DNA from: Bacteroidetes bacterium CG2_30_33_31
Lineage (GTDB): Bacteria; Bacteroidota; Bacteroidia; Bacteroidales; UBA1556
Length of the DNA stretch: 64,000 bases
Assembly: GCA_001872625.1 (NCBI GenBank)
Contig: MNXP01000031.1
Location: 1 to 64,000 of the forward strand
Direction: 5' to 3'
Both the position numbers and the translations under genes were made by a program. Below are positions 30,401-36,469 of the stretch, piece by piece (positions within the stretch are counted from its first letter, which is position 1; each line of letters starts with the position of its first letter). Below the pieces are notes generated by a model. It was not told the DNA's origin and searched no databases. It saw only the letters and a program-made list of their open reading frames with translations.

Positions 30401-33187
30401 TGTGGTTGAATTATTATAATTTGAAAAATAATTAAAAAGTCCATAAGCATAACTACTTGGAGTAAAAATAATTTTATTTTTAGAAATGTTAAATCCATTG
30501 TAATTGTAGTAGCCATAGATACCATAGCAATAATTATAAGCATTATCATGAAGATAATTGCCAATAATTTGAACTGAATCTTGATAATAAGCCATCATTC
30601 CATAAATATAAAATCCGCTAATATCATTATTGGAAATCACATTATATTTTGCCCAAGAGATGGAACTTGTACCATAAATATATAATCCATAATATCCACC
30701 AACAATTTTACAATTATTAACTGTGTTAAAATCATTGGAAGCACCTCCATAAATTACAATTGGCCTGCAATAAGATGAATTAATAACATCGGAAATTATT
30801 TTACAGCCATCAACAGTATTGTGTGAAGAGCCGTTCGTCATTTCCACACCATAACCATAAGTTGCGCCAGTGGCACGAATTGTTAAGTTTTTAAGAGTAA
30901 TATAACTTGCATTATTATATCTTACAACATAATTATTGGTAGTACTTGTAGCTGCATATTGCAAAATTACATCATCTGCATTTGCAGTAGATGATTGAAA
31001 AGTTAATGTTGTACTATCAGAAACTCCTTGCACAGCATTGAATAAAAGGTGCATATTATAAGTACCTGGTACAATATTTATTACCGTAGTTCCGCAAATT
31101 CCAACACTATCTAAAACCGTCTGAAGTGAAGCAAATGTTGGAAAATCTGAGTTTGGACTTCCTAAGGTGAATGCACCCGATAAGCAAACATATACAAAGC
31201 TGCTAGTAGTATCATTTTGGTTTGCCCAATCAAGGCTATCATTTGGCATTGAAGTCCATGCTTTAATTCTATAAACTCCTGATCCAAAAGTATAATTGGC
31301 TACAGTTACTAATTGTGAAGAATCATTTGGTAATGCACCTAACCAGTTATAAACAGGATAAACAGAATCATTAATTGAGTAATATATTTTACATTTTGTC
31401 AATGAATCTACTCCGGTATTTTTAAGATTAACTTTTATTGGATAAGAAACACCTTGATTTACTGAACCACTCGGTAGTGCATAAGTAAGACCAGCATCAT
31501 TATGAGGAATTCCAGAAATATTAACAGTAACTTTTTTCATGGCACTTGGGCAGGCACCTGCTGTGGCAGAGCCTCCACCAGCGTGGTAATAAATCCTACC
31601 ATTAAATAATCTGGGTGAAAATGTCCCAGCCCATGGATATGCTATACCAGCTCCCACAGTTAAGGTCATATTAGCATCTGTATAAGTTACTATTGAAGTG
31701 CCTGTAGTATAGTTTACACTTCCAGAAGTAAGAGTTACATATATTCCATAAGTTTGACCAGCAGGTATAACCAAATTACCTACTGCCAATTTTGCTTTAT
31801 TGCCTACACCGGATCCTGTTGAAACCACAGAATGTGATCCTAATAAAGTCCATGCAGAGGATGTTGCTTCCGAACCAACATAAGTTCCTAACTTATAATA
31901 AACCATACCTGTATAGGTTCCTGCAGCTTGTGGACTAATTAAAAAGCTATCCAAAGTTACAGTATTTATCGCTGTTACATTGAACATATTTCCACTTTGT
32001 CCATTCCCTCCAGTCCAGAGAGTAGAAATACTATCTGCTACTCCACCTGCACCTGCTTGGCAATAGTAAACAGCAGTATCATACAATACTGGCGTTTGGA
32101 AATATTGACCATATTGAATTTGATTTTGCCCTAATGGATCTGAATACCATATTATTGTATCTGAATGAATTGCATGTAGCAGCGTGCTTGTAGCATAAGG
32201 AATAGTGGGGTCACTTATTACAGGTGAAACTAATGGAACCCTCGAAGTAACAGAGTCATCTGTAATAGTATCATTAGCATGATTGGGGTCACCAACAAGA
32301 CTTACCCAAACCTTTAATTTATAATTCGTATCTGCTGTTGTAGCTAAATTTACTGTATTAGTAAAAGTATATGTAATTGTATCATAAGGAATTATTGTAT
32401 TAGGAACAGTTTCCGTAACTGTTGCCAAACCATCTCTTTTAAAAGATGCTGTTAAACCTCCTGAGATGTTTGCCGAACCATTATTAGCAATTTTTACCTG
32501 AACAACTTCATTACCCAAACCGCAACCCGATGCTAATGCATAAGGCATAAAATAACTTGCAGCACTTGCCTCCTGATTTGATGGCTTCCAAACTTCAATA
32601 TTATCTAATAACCAACCATAATTGCCAGCAGCACCTGTAGAGTTAGCATCTACAATCTTAAAACGCACTTTTACTTGAGCTGCATTTGACACATAGGATG
32701 AGATGTTAAACTTTTCGTGCTTCCACCAGCTTGCCGTAGGTATCGCATTATTATTGGCTGGCTGCCAATCTGCATAAGATGTAGAATTGAACTTATTTCC
32801 AATATTTATATATTGCCCAGCTCCAAGATATCCTGTTGTAAGTTGTGTCCATGTAACTCCATTGTTATTTGACACCTCTATTATACCAGCATCAAAAAAC
32901 TCCATCTTTGCTATCTGGTCGAACTCCAAATATACAACCTGACTCCCTGTAGTGTTAAATGCTGGGGAGGTTAGATAGGTTGTGTCAGCCAATCCTACTT
33001 TTGCAGAGTCAGCCTTTAATCCAGTGGCATGTAGTTGCGTTGTGACTGCCCAATTGTTGTTATTCTTTTCAGAAGTTGAGGTGAATACATTAGTAGCACC
33101 TTCAAATCCTTCCTGAAGCAAATATGTCTGTGATTGAGCTACATAGCTCATAAAAAACATTGCTGATAAGAGTAATAGTTTTCTCAT
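21449..33187 (-). CDS. Giant T9SS surface protein with four parallel beta-helix modules
   Basis: An uninterrupted 3,912-residue protein. A signal peptide (MRKLLLLSAMFFMSYVAQS) is followed by a jelly-roll domain (about 20-200), then Ig/CARDB-like domains. Four copies of a right-handed beta-helix module of about 430 residues lie at roughly 669-1101, 1214-1641, 2331-2768 and 2882-3310. Each opens with G-Y-T-x-G-x-x-x-x-DF and ends in D-x-R-x-x-x-x-x-x-G-A-D-E. A second jelly-roll (about 3410-3600), two CARDB-like domains and a type A sorting domain (last 85 residues, LWQNMPNPANGITTIQYE) complete it. Modules are rich in Tyr, Asn, Ser and Gly. Carbohydrate binding or adhesion is likely; no catalytic residues were identified. 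Confidence 0.9.
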   Translation of the reverse strand: MRKLLLLSAMFFMSYVAQSQTYLLQEGFEGATNVFTSTSEKNNNNWAVTTQLHATGLKADSAKVGLADTTYLTSPAFNTTGSQVVYLEFDQIAKMEFFDAGIIEVSNNNGVTWTQLTTGYLGAGQYINIGNKFNSTSYADWQPANNNAIPTASWWKHEKFNISSYVSNAAQVKVRFKIVDANSTGAAGNYGWLLDNIEVWKPSNQEASAASYFMPYALASGCGLGNEVVQVKIANNGSANISGGLTASFKRDGLATVTETVPNTIIPYDTITYTFTNTVNLATTADTNYKLKVWVSLVGDPNHANDTITDDSVTSRVPLVSPVISDPTIPYATSTLLHAIHSDTIIWYSDPLGQNQIQYGQYFQTPVLYDTAVYYCQAGAGGVADSISTLWTGGNGQSGNMFNVTAINTVTLDSFLISPQAAGTYTGMVYYKLGTYVGSEATSSAWTLLGSHSVVSTGSGVGNKAKLAVGNLVIPAGQTYGIYVTLTSGSVNYTTGTSIVTYTDANMTLTVGAGIAYPWAGTFSPRLFNGRIYYHAGGGSATAGACPSAMKKVTVNISGIPHNDAGLTYALPSGSVNQGVSYPIKVNLKNTGVDSLTKCKIYYSINDSVYPVYNWLGALPNDSSQLVTVANYTFGSGVYRIKAWTSMPNDSLDWANQNDTTSSFVYVCLSGAFTLGSPNSDFPTFASLQTVLDSVGICGTTVINIVPGTYNMHLLFNAVQGVSDSTTLTFQSSTANADDVILQYAATSTTNNYVVRYNNASYITLKNLTIRATGATYGYGVEMTNGSSHNTVDGCKIISDVINSSYCRPIVIYGGASNDFNTVNNCKIVGGYYGLYIYGTSSISWAKYNVISNNDISGFYIYGMMAYYQDSVQIIGNYLHDNAYNYCYGIYGYYNYNGFNISKNKIIFTPSSYAYGLFNYFSNYNNSTTAPGYCTNNMISISTGTGTNYGMYVYYASRIYVMYNTISISEGSTSSRALYQYGTTTVSNQYFKNNIFSAKGSGGYAAYYGYPSSISSSNYNDFLTDGTYLAYASANITNLAGLQSATGMEGNSVSTDPQFTSQTDLHAGAIGIFQKGHSDSVITTDIDGDLRDSIPCIGADEFLLLANDAGVSAMVSPITACPGDTSIITVKVKNFGTDTLFSATVNWSINGVVQTPASYTGTLLPGQTGNKIIGTYVFSASTFYNLDFWTTNPNGVTDLQSANDSTNISGFHTSLPAGTYTIGGSTADFPTISAATSLLNNNGICGPVVFNINPGTYNEQIVLNAILGNSSVNTITFKSTNGDSTSVILNYASTAAQPAVVSLKNVSYVTVKSLTLKATGTSSGRGIELFNGANHNFLKNCVIDLPVSTSSTYAGIYYSDASIKYNTFSNNYIKNGYYGAYSYGSSAISKGVGNVIEDNIFNGFYYYGIMSYYQDSAVINGNEIINNVASQYPRGIYSYYNGGNIKIVGNKIKLTPVNYAYGLYSYYNSASVSARGLIANNMISIVSNTTSTNYGLYCYNNNFIDIYSNSINIIGGGTSSRGLYQSSGSSLNIKNNIFSGNNYAYYIGTPSAVITSDYNCFYTTGTVLAYWNGNRANLAALKTANSKDAHSISVNPSFMTNSNLHMITSPVNDMGVVLASVPYDVDLDLRDTLTPDMGADEFNPPAQDITVFSVVEPTSPGCGLTNVTVKVKVINTGTDTIHGNLVLKYSINHGATATSGAATNILTHGDTLVYTFATQVNLTSSVDSTFHLWVWGELPQDPLGFNDTVKVNIFNGVIPPSPVTSNTTTTYSNTATLTATSSNTIFWYNSIGSTTPLGLGSSFVTPHLFGPKTFYVAALSSNGCYSAKDSSHVSISNMPLGDLGISAITVNEGCGLDSTEAITISVYNQGTGTISTGVTARYKINNNAWITPENVTASINSMATIQYTFTTPANLFAITDTMFKITAAITLASDPYHPNDTLKRDSVLSLYTPLVPTTNTPVAVTYGGNGTLTALSPDTVLWYNYDTSTVAFAGGSPLVVGPLYQTDTFYVAALAGASGAAAVGTGTVTVANTTYPSPYGQWYTGSKEQYLITAAELQAAGIPPGKIQSLAFDVVTPNAATSLGYNHQNLTIKMMNTNMTAVSSTFQTGLTQVYNVPSYQTVSGWNTHHFNTPFNWNGTSNLLIEICFDNYNAGSSYSLNAIVNQTSTSFASTVNYHSDGGGVCPYATGTTYTRRPNMKLVVQNTGCPSPKVAVIVNVSPPPLKDAAMYAVVSPVGAVTSNTATPVQVSIKNFGTDTLTSTTITYKLDGSVIANYNWTGSLPFGSISAPITVYTSTFNGGLHNLEFYVTGANGGTQAVNLNDTIKSTFTACMNGVYTIGDTTKDYQSFQGALNAVNTAGICGHVTFLVDSGTYIGKVELLPIAGMDTGNTITFRSATGDSTDVVIEYSGSSSADASTLKFNGSSYYTFQKMTIKATGSSYAYGVEMTGGAKHNAVENCRIICSVNSSSYARPVVIYGGTVNEFNTIKNNILQGGYYGMYVYGVGTASLARANIIEGNDISGFYYYGIMVYYQDSVQVIGNYVHDGTYSYNYGIYSYYNFNAFNFSKNRIIINAGSSSYGIRMYYANYYAYITSNTQPGILANNFIAMTNGSGSNYGLYMVYSNNIKVYNNSISITGGSASSFALYQSNTTSNTYGEALVNNIFSNSVGGYVAYFGSSATISNSDYNDFYTTGANLTYWNGTRANLAAHKLASSKDSHSKSVNPTFFGQADLHTSNIDLNNAAYPLLDVPYDIDGESRSLTTPDIGADEYTPPMWDAGVTYLKSPTSPVTVGSNNVYISWRNYGADTLTSVSIGWNVNGTSQTPYSWTGSLLSGNSVDSLNIGSYNFLSGANTLKLWTSNPNNHPDQLHYNDTLKVTLIGCTGQLHGTYTLGGATADFPDFASAVSALNYCGVDSHVVFLVNNGNYTEHIEIGSIYGASDTSTVTFKSVSGDSTLVSLNYTPAGTITSVLYLNGADYVTFKNMTIQSTGATNGYAILMNNSANHNKFIGNIIKVPMYASSSIRAIYSTGSSDNFNEFSYNEISGGYYAIYWAGVSTANYDKATIFSHNTIKDFYYYGCYITYQDSLMFRNNLVMEGTGTYAYYPTYFYNCNKYLEISNNNFKLHPNNYSYGLRVYYCSGTYAQHGRIFNNNVSISSGTGASYGLYIYYSKYQDISFNSVNISSGSNYSRAAYIYQGENNRSVNNNFVTSLNAYTIYYSGSSLVYSDHNNYYETGTTFGYWNGSVANLAAIQVASSMDSNSISMDPGYYSPNDLHATNPAVAVGGKPFDNISIDIDGDIRSSTNPSIGSDEFSPLQYDASVYALVQPSITYAAVTTTKVVEAVIRNFGTDSITSMNIGYKYGNNSPVIVAWTGVIPVGGSMNYTFTTPFTVQAGNLPLKVFTAYTPDLDNTNDTLYSSFTGMPLLNLTYNDNFDGPINYWAEDGNVWQHGMPAQVSLNSAHSAPNAWMTKLASNYPDAADANLYSAFFNMTNVTNATLKFWHKYKISSSDGGNVQYSTDGGLTWILLGYIGDPYATNWYTSNVGGNHFFSGQQTGWVQSTYDLTSLLTTLTTPIQFRFHFMSNASGNDEGWLVDDFSIALPQIQYDGGVAGIIEPAASSIIGNPVIVKAIVQNFGYDTLFTVPMKYKVNSGTPVSQTFNIANNGILPGDTAHLTFNTTFTAPATAYNLCVYTQISGDVYNLNDQSCKNVLVTPPPLDAGVSKILAPNDTAPLFQPNYVKVRIFNHGTTPLSSVAVQYQVNTSPAVMETWTGTALQINDSVDFTFATPYSSPVGTYQLCAKTLLLSDMNSTNDKSCKSILADGLVEELANGMRLWQNMPNPANGITTIQYEIPSGGNVHFKMINHIGESVIDLNEKNNAGIHQVKIDASKLASGIYYYSIEFDGYRLSKQMVINK
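23258..24540 (-). repeat. Beta-helix module 4 of the giant protein
   Basis: Runs from GTYTLGGATADFPDFASAV to SSTNPSIGSDEF; about 428 residues. The order of segments (opening signature, NHNKF/NEFS turns, YYYGCYITYQDS, IDGDIR) matches the other modules. The copies have diverged, so this is an old duplication, not a recent one. Limits are approximate. Confidence 0.85.
24882..26195 (-). repeat. Beta-helix module 3 of the giant protein
   Basis: Runs from GVYTIGDTTKDYQSFQGAL to TTPDIGADEY; about 438 residues. The middle contains FYYYGIMVYYQDSVQVIGNY, nearly the same as in module 1 (FYIYGMMAYYQDSVQIIGNY). Confidence 0.85.
28264..29545 (-). repeat. Beta-helix module 2 of the giant protein
   Basis: Runs from GTYTIGGSTADFPTISAAT to LTPDMGADEF; about 427 residues. 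Contains FYYYGIMSYYQDSAVINGNE. The linker to module 1 is short (about 110 residues); the linker to module 3 is long (about 690 residues) and carries Ig-like domains. Confidence 0.85.
29884..31180 (-). repeat. Beta-helix module 1 of the giant protein
   Basis: Runs from GAFTLGSPNSDFPTFASLQ to SIPCIGADEF; about 432 residues. Opening and closing signatures match modules 2-4. Confidence 0.85.
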
Positions 33188-33232
33188 TTTGTTGTTGATT
33201 TGGTTATTTGATTTTAAGTAATTTCAAGTTTT

Positions 33233-33240
33233 CAAATTTA
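33233..33240 (-). promoter_or_regulatory. Promoter -7 box of the giant surface-protein gene
   Basis: TAAATTTG on the minus strand, 45 bases before the start codon. No -33 TTTG at the right distance, which may mean activator control. Confidence 0.4.
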
Positions 33241-33556
33241 CTAATAAAACTCATAAAAAAAGATATTTATACTTTAATAATAAAATATTTACTTATTGTT
33301 GCATTCTTAACTTATGAATCAATTTATACAAATAATTTAACTTATTATCTTAATAATAAAATCTAAAGTTTAAAGGTTTAAATTTAAATTAACCTATCTT
33401 ATAAATTATTTGTGCTTATTGTCAAATTTGGTCGCTTAATAGACGCAAAAAACTTGTAAAGTCTTAGTTGATTATAAAAATAAATTCATTTTAATAAAAT
33501 ATTTCTATCCATGAAAGCTCTTATAAATGTTGTTTAAAATCAAAAAAAAATAAATA

Positions 33557-33591
33557 TTGAACTAATGAGCCTCAAAATTTCAGTACATTTG
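33557..33591 (+). promoter_or_regulatory. Promoter of rel
   Basis: TTG (33557-33559), 24 bases, then TACATTTG (33584-33591), 23 bases before the start codon. Confidence 0.5.
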
Positions 33592-33614
33592 CCTATGTTT
33601 TGATTTAAATAATT

Positions 33615-35840
33615 ATGTGGAAAAGCGATAACGAAGAAGAGAATAAAATAATCATAAATAAGTATAGGCAGATATTAAGGCATAGCAATGTTGAAGATCC
33701 TGAAAAGCGTAAGCAAATCAGGAAAGCTTTCACTTTTGCGCTCGAAGCACATAAAGAAATGCGCAGAAGAAGTGGTGAGCCCTACATTCTTCATCCTCTT
33801 GAAGTTGCTTTAATAACAACAAAAGAAATTGGGCTTCAATCTACTTCAATTATTGCAGCATTACTCCATGATGTGGTTGAAGACACTGATTACAATCTCC
33901 AAGATATAAAACATATTTTTGGTGAAAAGGTATCCAAAATCATTGATGGATTAACAAAAATTTCAGGCATTTATGATCAGACCAGCACCGCACAGGCAGA
34001 AACTATCAGGAAAATACTTTTAACTCTTTCGGAAGATGTAAGAGTCATTTTAATAAAACTCGCCGACCGTTTACACAATATGCGCACTTTGGATTCGATG
34101 CCACTGGAAAAGCAAATGAAAATTTCTAGCGAAACAGAATATATCTATGCACCTCTTGCTCATCGACTCGGATTAAATGCTATAAAAATAGAGCTCGAAG
34201 ATTTGGTGTTAAAGTACAAACATCCAGAAGCTTATGCCATGATTGGGCAAAAAATTGAAGGCTCAGAAGAAGAAAGAAAAAAAATAATAGCGAAATTTAT
34301 TGCGCCTTTCAGAAAAAAACTTAACGAAAGTTTTGAAAATTACAATATCATTTATCGCACAAAATCACGCGCTTCCATCTGGAAAAAAATGCAAGATAAA
34401 GGAGTTAGTTTTGAGGATATTTTTGACCTATTTGCCGTTAGAATAATTATTGACAGCAAACCAGAAGAAGAAAAATCTGACTGTTGGCATGCGTATTCAA
34501 TAGTTACAGATTTTTATGTTCCAAAACAAGATAGATTTCGTGATTGGATTTCGATGCCAAAAGCCAACGGTTATGAGTCGTTACATACCACGGTGATGAG
34601 CAAAGATGGACATTGGATTGAAGTTCAAATACGTACCGTAAGAATGGATAATATTGCTGAAAAAGGCTATGCAGCACATTTTAAATATAAAGAAAAAGGG
34701 CAATCAGACAAAGGCATCGATGAATGGCTAATAAGAATTAGAGAGTTAATTCAAAAACCTAATGCCGACACTCTCGATTTCCTTGATGAATTTAAGCTAA
34801 ACTTATATTCTCACGAAATTTATACCTTCACACCATCAGGTGAAATGCGCACGCTTCCTAGAGGTTCATCGGTTTTGGATTTTGCTTATAGCATACATAG
34901 TGAAGTTGGAAATAAAGCAATCGGTGGCAAAGTAAATAATCAATTGGCATCACTTAATAAAATCCTAGAAACTGGCGACCAAGTTGAAATCTTAACTTCT
35001 GCTCGTCAGGTTCCATCTGATGATTGGAATAATTGGGTAGTTACGGCACGTGCTAAAACCCAGATTCTCGCTGCTTTAAAAGAGGAAAAAAGAAAATATA
35101 TTAATGATGGCAAGAAAAAATTGTCTGAGTTTCTACTAAAACTGAAAAAGGAAATGAGCCCCGAAAATGTTAGTGCAATTGTAAAGCATTTGAATATTAA
35201 TGGCCGCTTGGATTTCTATTATCAGCTTGCAAAAGGGAAAGTAACTTTTGAAGATGTTGAATCTTATTTCAAGTACCTCGACAGCCTAAACACCAGCTGG
35301 GTAAGCAAATTAAATATCTTTTCTTGGAAAAATAAAAACACAGATAATCTCTCTGATATTATACGTGAAAAAATGGCCGAAAACCCAGAAAATTTTTTAT
35401 TAGGCAAAAATTTAAATGACCTAAATTATATAATTGCTCCTTGTTGCAATCCAATTCCTGGCGACGACGTTATTGGATTTGTAAAAGACAACAAATCTAT
35501 TCTTATTCATACCACAAGTTGCAATATTGCCACTAAACTTATGACTACCTACGGAAAAGGTATTGTGAAAGCAAAATGGAGGGAAAAAGGTCAAGTGGAG
35601 TTTCTTACTGGCGTGCGTTTCGAAGGTATCGATAAAGTTGGCCTGGTAGCCGAAATAACCAACGTTCTTGCTTCAAATATGAATGTCAACATACGAAATA
35701 TTATGGTTGAAGCCAGCGATGGAATTTTCTTTGGACAAGCTATGCTTTATGTTCATGATGCAGCCCATGTTGACAAAATCCTAACCGAATTACGAAAAAT
35801 TCAAAGCTTAAAAAAAATTTCCAGAATAACTGGCAAATAA
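33615..35840 (+). CDS. rel: Bifunctional (p)ppGpp synthetase/hydrolase (RelA/SpoT)
   Basis: A 741-residue long-form stringent-response enzyme. The HD hydrolase domain is intact (LHP at 59-61, HD at 85-86, ED at 89-90, LADRLHNMRTL). The synthetase domain follows (about 235-345, with SRASIWKKMQDKG and MPKANGYESLHTTVM), then TGS (about 395-455, YTFTPSGEMRTLPRGSSVLD) and a C-terminal ACT domain (about 665-741). Both active sites look complete, so it can make and break (p)ppGpp. It is transcribed alone. Confidence 0.93.
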   Translation: MWKSDNEEENKIIINKYRQILRHSNVEDPEKRKQIRKAFTFALEAHKEMRRRSGEPYILHPLEVALITTKEIGLQSTSIIAALLHDVVEDTDYNLQDIKHIFGEKVSKIIDGLTKISGIYDQTSTAQAETIRKILLTLSEDVRVILIKLADRLHNMRTLDSMPLEKQMKISSETEYIYAPLAHRLGLNAIKIELEDLVLKYKHPEAYAMIGQKIEGSEEERKKIIAKFIAPFRKKLNESFENYNIIYRTKSRASIWKKMQDKGVSFEDIFDLFAVRIIIDSKPEEEKSDCWHAYSIVTDFYVPKQDRFRDWISMPKANGYESLHTTVMSKDGHWIEVQIRTVRMDNIAEKGYAAHFKYKEKGQSDKGIDEWLIRIRELIQKPNADTLDFLDEFKLNLYSHEIYTFTPSGEMRTLPRGSSVLDFAYSIHSEVGNKAIGGKVNNQLASLNKILETGDQVEILTSARQVPSDDWNNWVVTARAKTQILAALKEEKRKYINDGKKKLSEFLLKLKKEMSPENVSAIVKHLNINGRLDFYYQLAKGKVTFEDVESYFKYLDSLNTSWVSKLNIFSWKNKNTDNLSDIIREKMAENPENFLLGKNLNDLNYIIAPCCNPIPGDDVIGFVKDNKSILIHTTSCNIATKLMTTYGKGIVKAKWREKGQVEFLTGVRFEGIDKVGLVAEITNVLASNMNVNIRNIMVEASDGIFFGQAMLYVHDAAHVDKILTELRKIQSLKKISRITGK

Positions 35841-35846
35841 CAAATC

Positions 35847-35866
35847 TTATTAACAATTGTTAATAA
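35847..35866. repeat. Perfect 20-bp palindrome
   Basis: TTATTAACAATTGTTAATAA, starting 7 bases after the rel stop codon. It has no loop and no T-run, so it is not a standard terminator; it could bind a dimeric protein or form a weak stem in the mRNA. Confidence 0.6.
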
Positions 35867-36439
35867 AGCCTGTTGAAAGACGGTTAATATAAAACCCTGA
35901 AAATCTATTGACAAAATTTGCTTTTGCTATTATTTTTGTGACATCAATGACGTAAAATTACTGAAAGCACTGTAGGAAGCGATGAAACCTAACTCGGAAG
36001 GGATGCTGGACGAGACAATGGACATTAATCGAAATTTGCTGAAATAGACATTAGGTTGCCAAATGAAAGCAAATTTATCATGAAAACTTAAAACAAGAAT
36101 TAATTTTCTTGCCAAATCATAAAGCGAATAACAATATGATTACATAAGTTGAATTGGTCGGAATCCGTAAATCGTTCTTTGAATATTGAAAGATTCCTAT
36201 GTTGTTACCCTTTTGGGATAAATGCAACATATTTCTCCTTGAAATTATTTTGGAAAGAAGTCTTGCAAAAGATGAAGCTGCCAATAAGGGTAGAAAAAAC
36301 AAAAACATTTGCAGCTCAATTCTTGGGATAACTCCTAAGAATTAGTTTTCATTCGATAACAAATTTGATAAAACAAAGCTGTTCGGAAAGTTCTTCAAAA
36401 TCATTGATATGGCAGAAAATACGGTCATCTGCCCAAAAG
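35867..36439. other. Unexplained region, possibly a decayed gene
   Basis: About 570 bases with no ORF longer than about 63 codons in any frame. The base composition is less extreme than that of nearby intergenic DNA, and short open stretches (for example the + strand at 36149-36331) read as plausible protein but match nothing I know. A strong terminator facing right closes it at 36440-36469, too far from rel to be its natural end. This fits a former gene broken by frameshifts and stops, or an untranslated RNA. Confidence 0.4.
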
Positions 36440-36469
36440 AAGGTCGTTTCAATTTATTGAAACGACCTT
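36440..36469 (+). terminator. Rho-independent terminator
   Basis: A 14-bp stem (AAGGTCGTTTCAAT and its complement) with a two-base loop, followed on the + strand by CTTTCTTTTTTT-like sequence. The stop codon of the leftward DUF255 gene lies in it, and a shorter T-run follows on the minus strand, so it may serve both directions. Confidence 0.8.

Larger units (their letters stand above)
33188..33614. other. Intergenic region between the giant gene and rel
   Basis: This 427-bp, very AT-rich region contains the divergent promoters of the two genes at its ends. I see no ORF or RNA structure in the middle 300 bases. Confidence 0.6.

Noticed and set aside
23221-30564. Small ORFs within the giant gene on both strands
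   Set aside because: All are shadows of the intact 3,912-codon frame.
36117-36331. ORFs of 60-63 codons on both strands after rel
   Set aside because: Short, overlapping each other, without a promoter box; kept only as part of the unexplained region.
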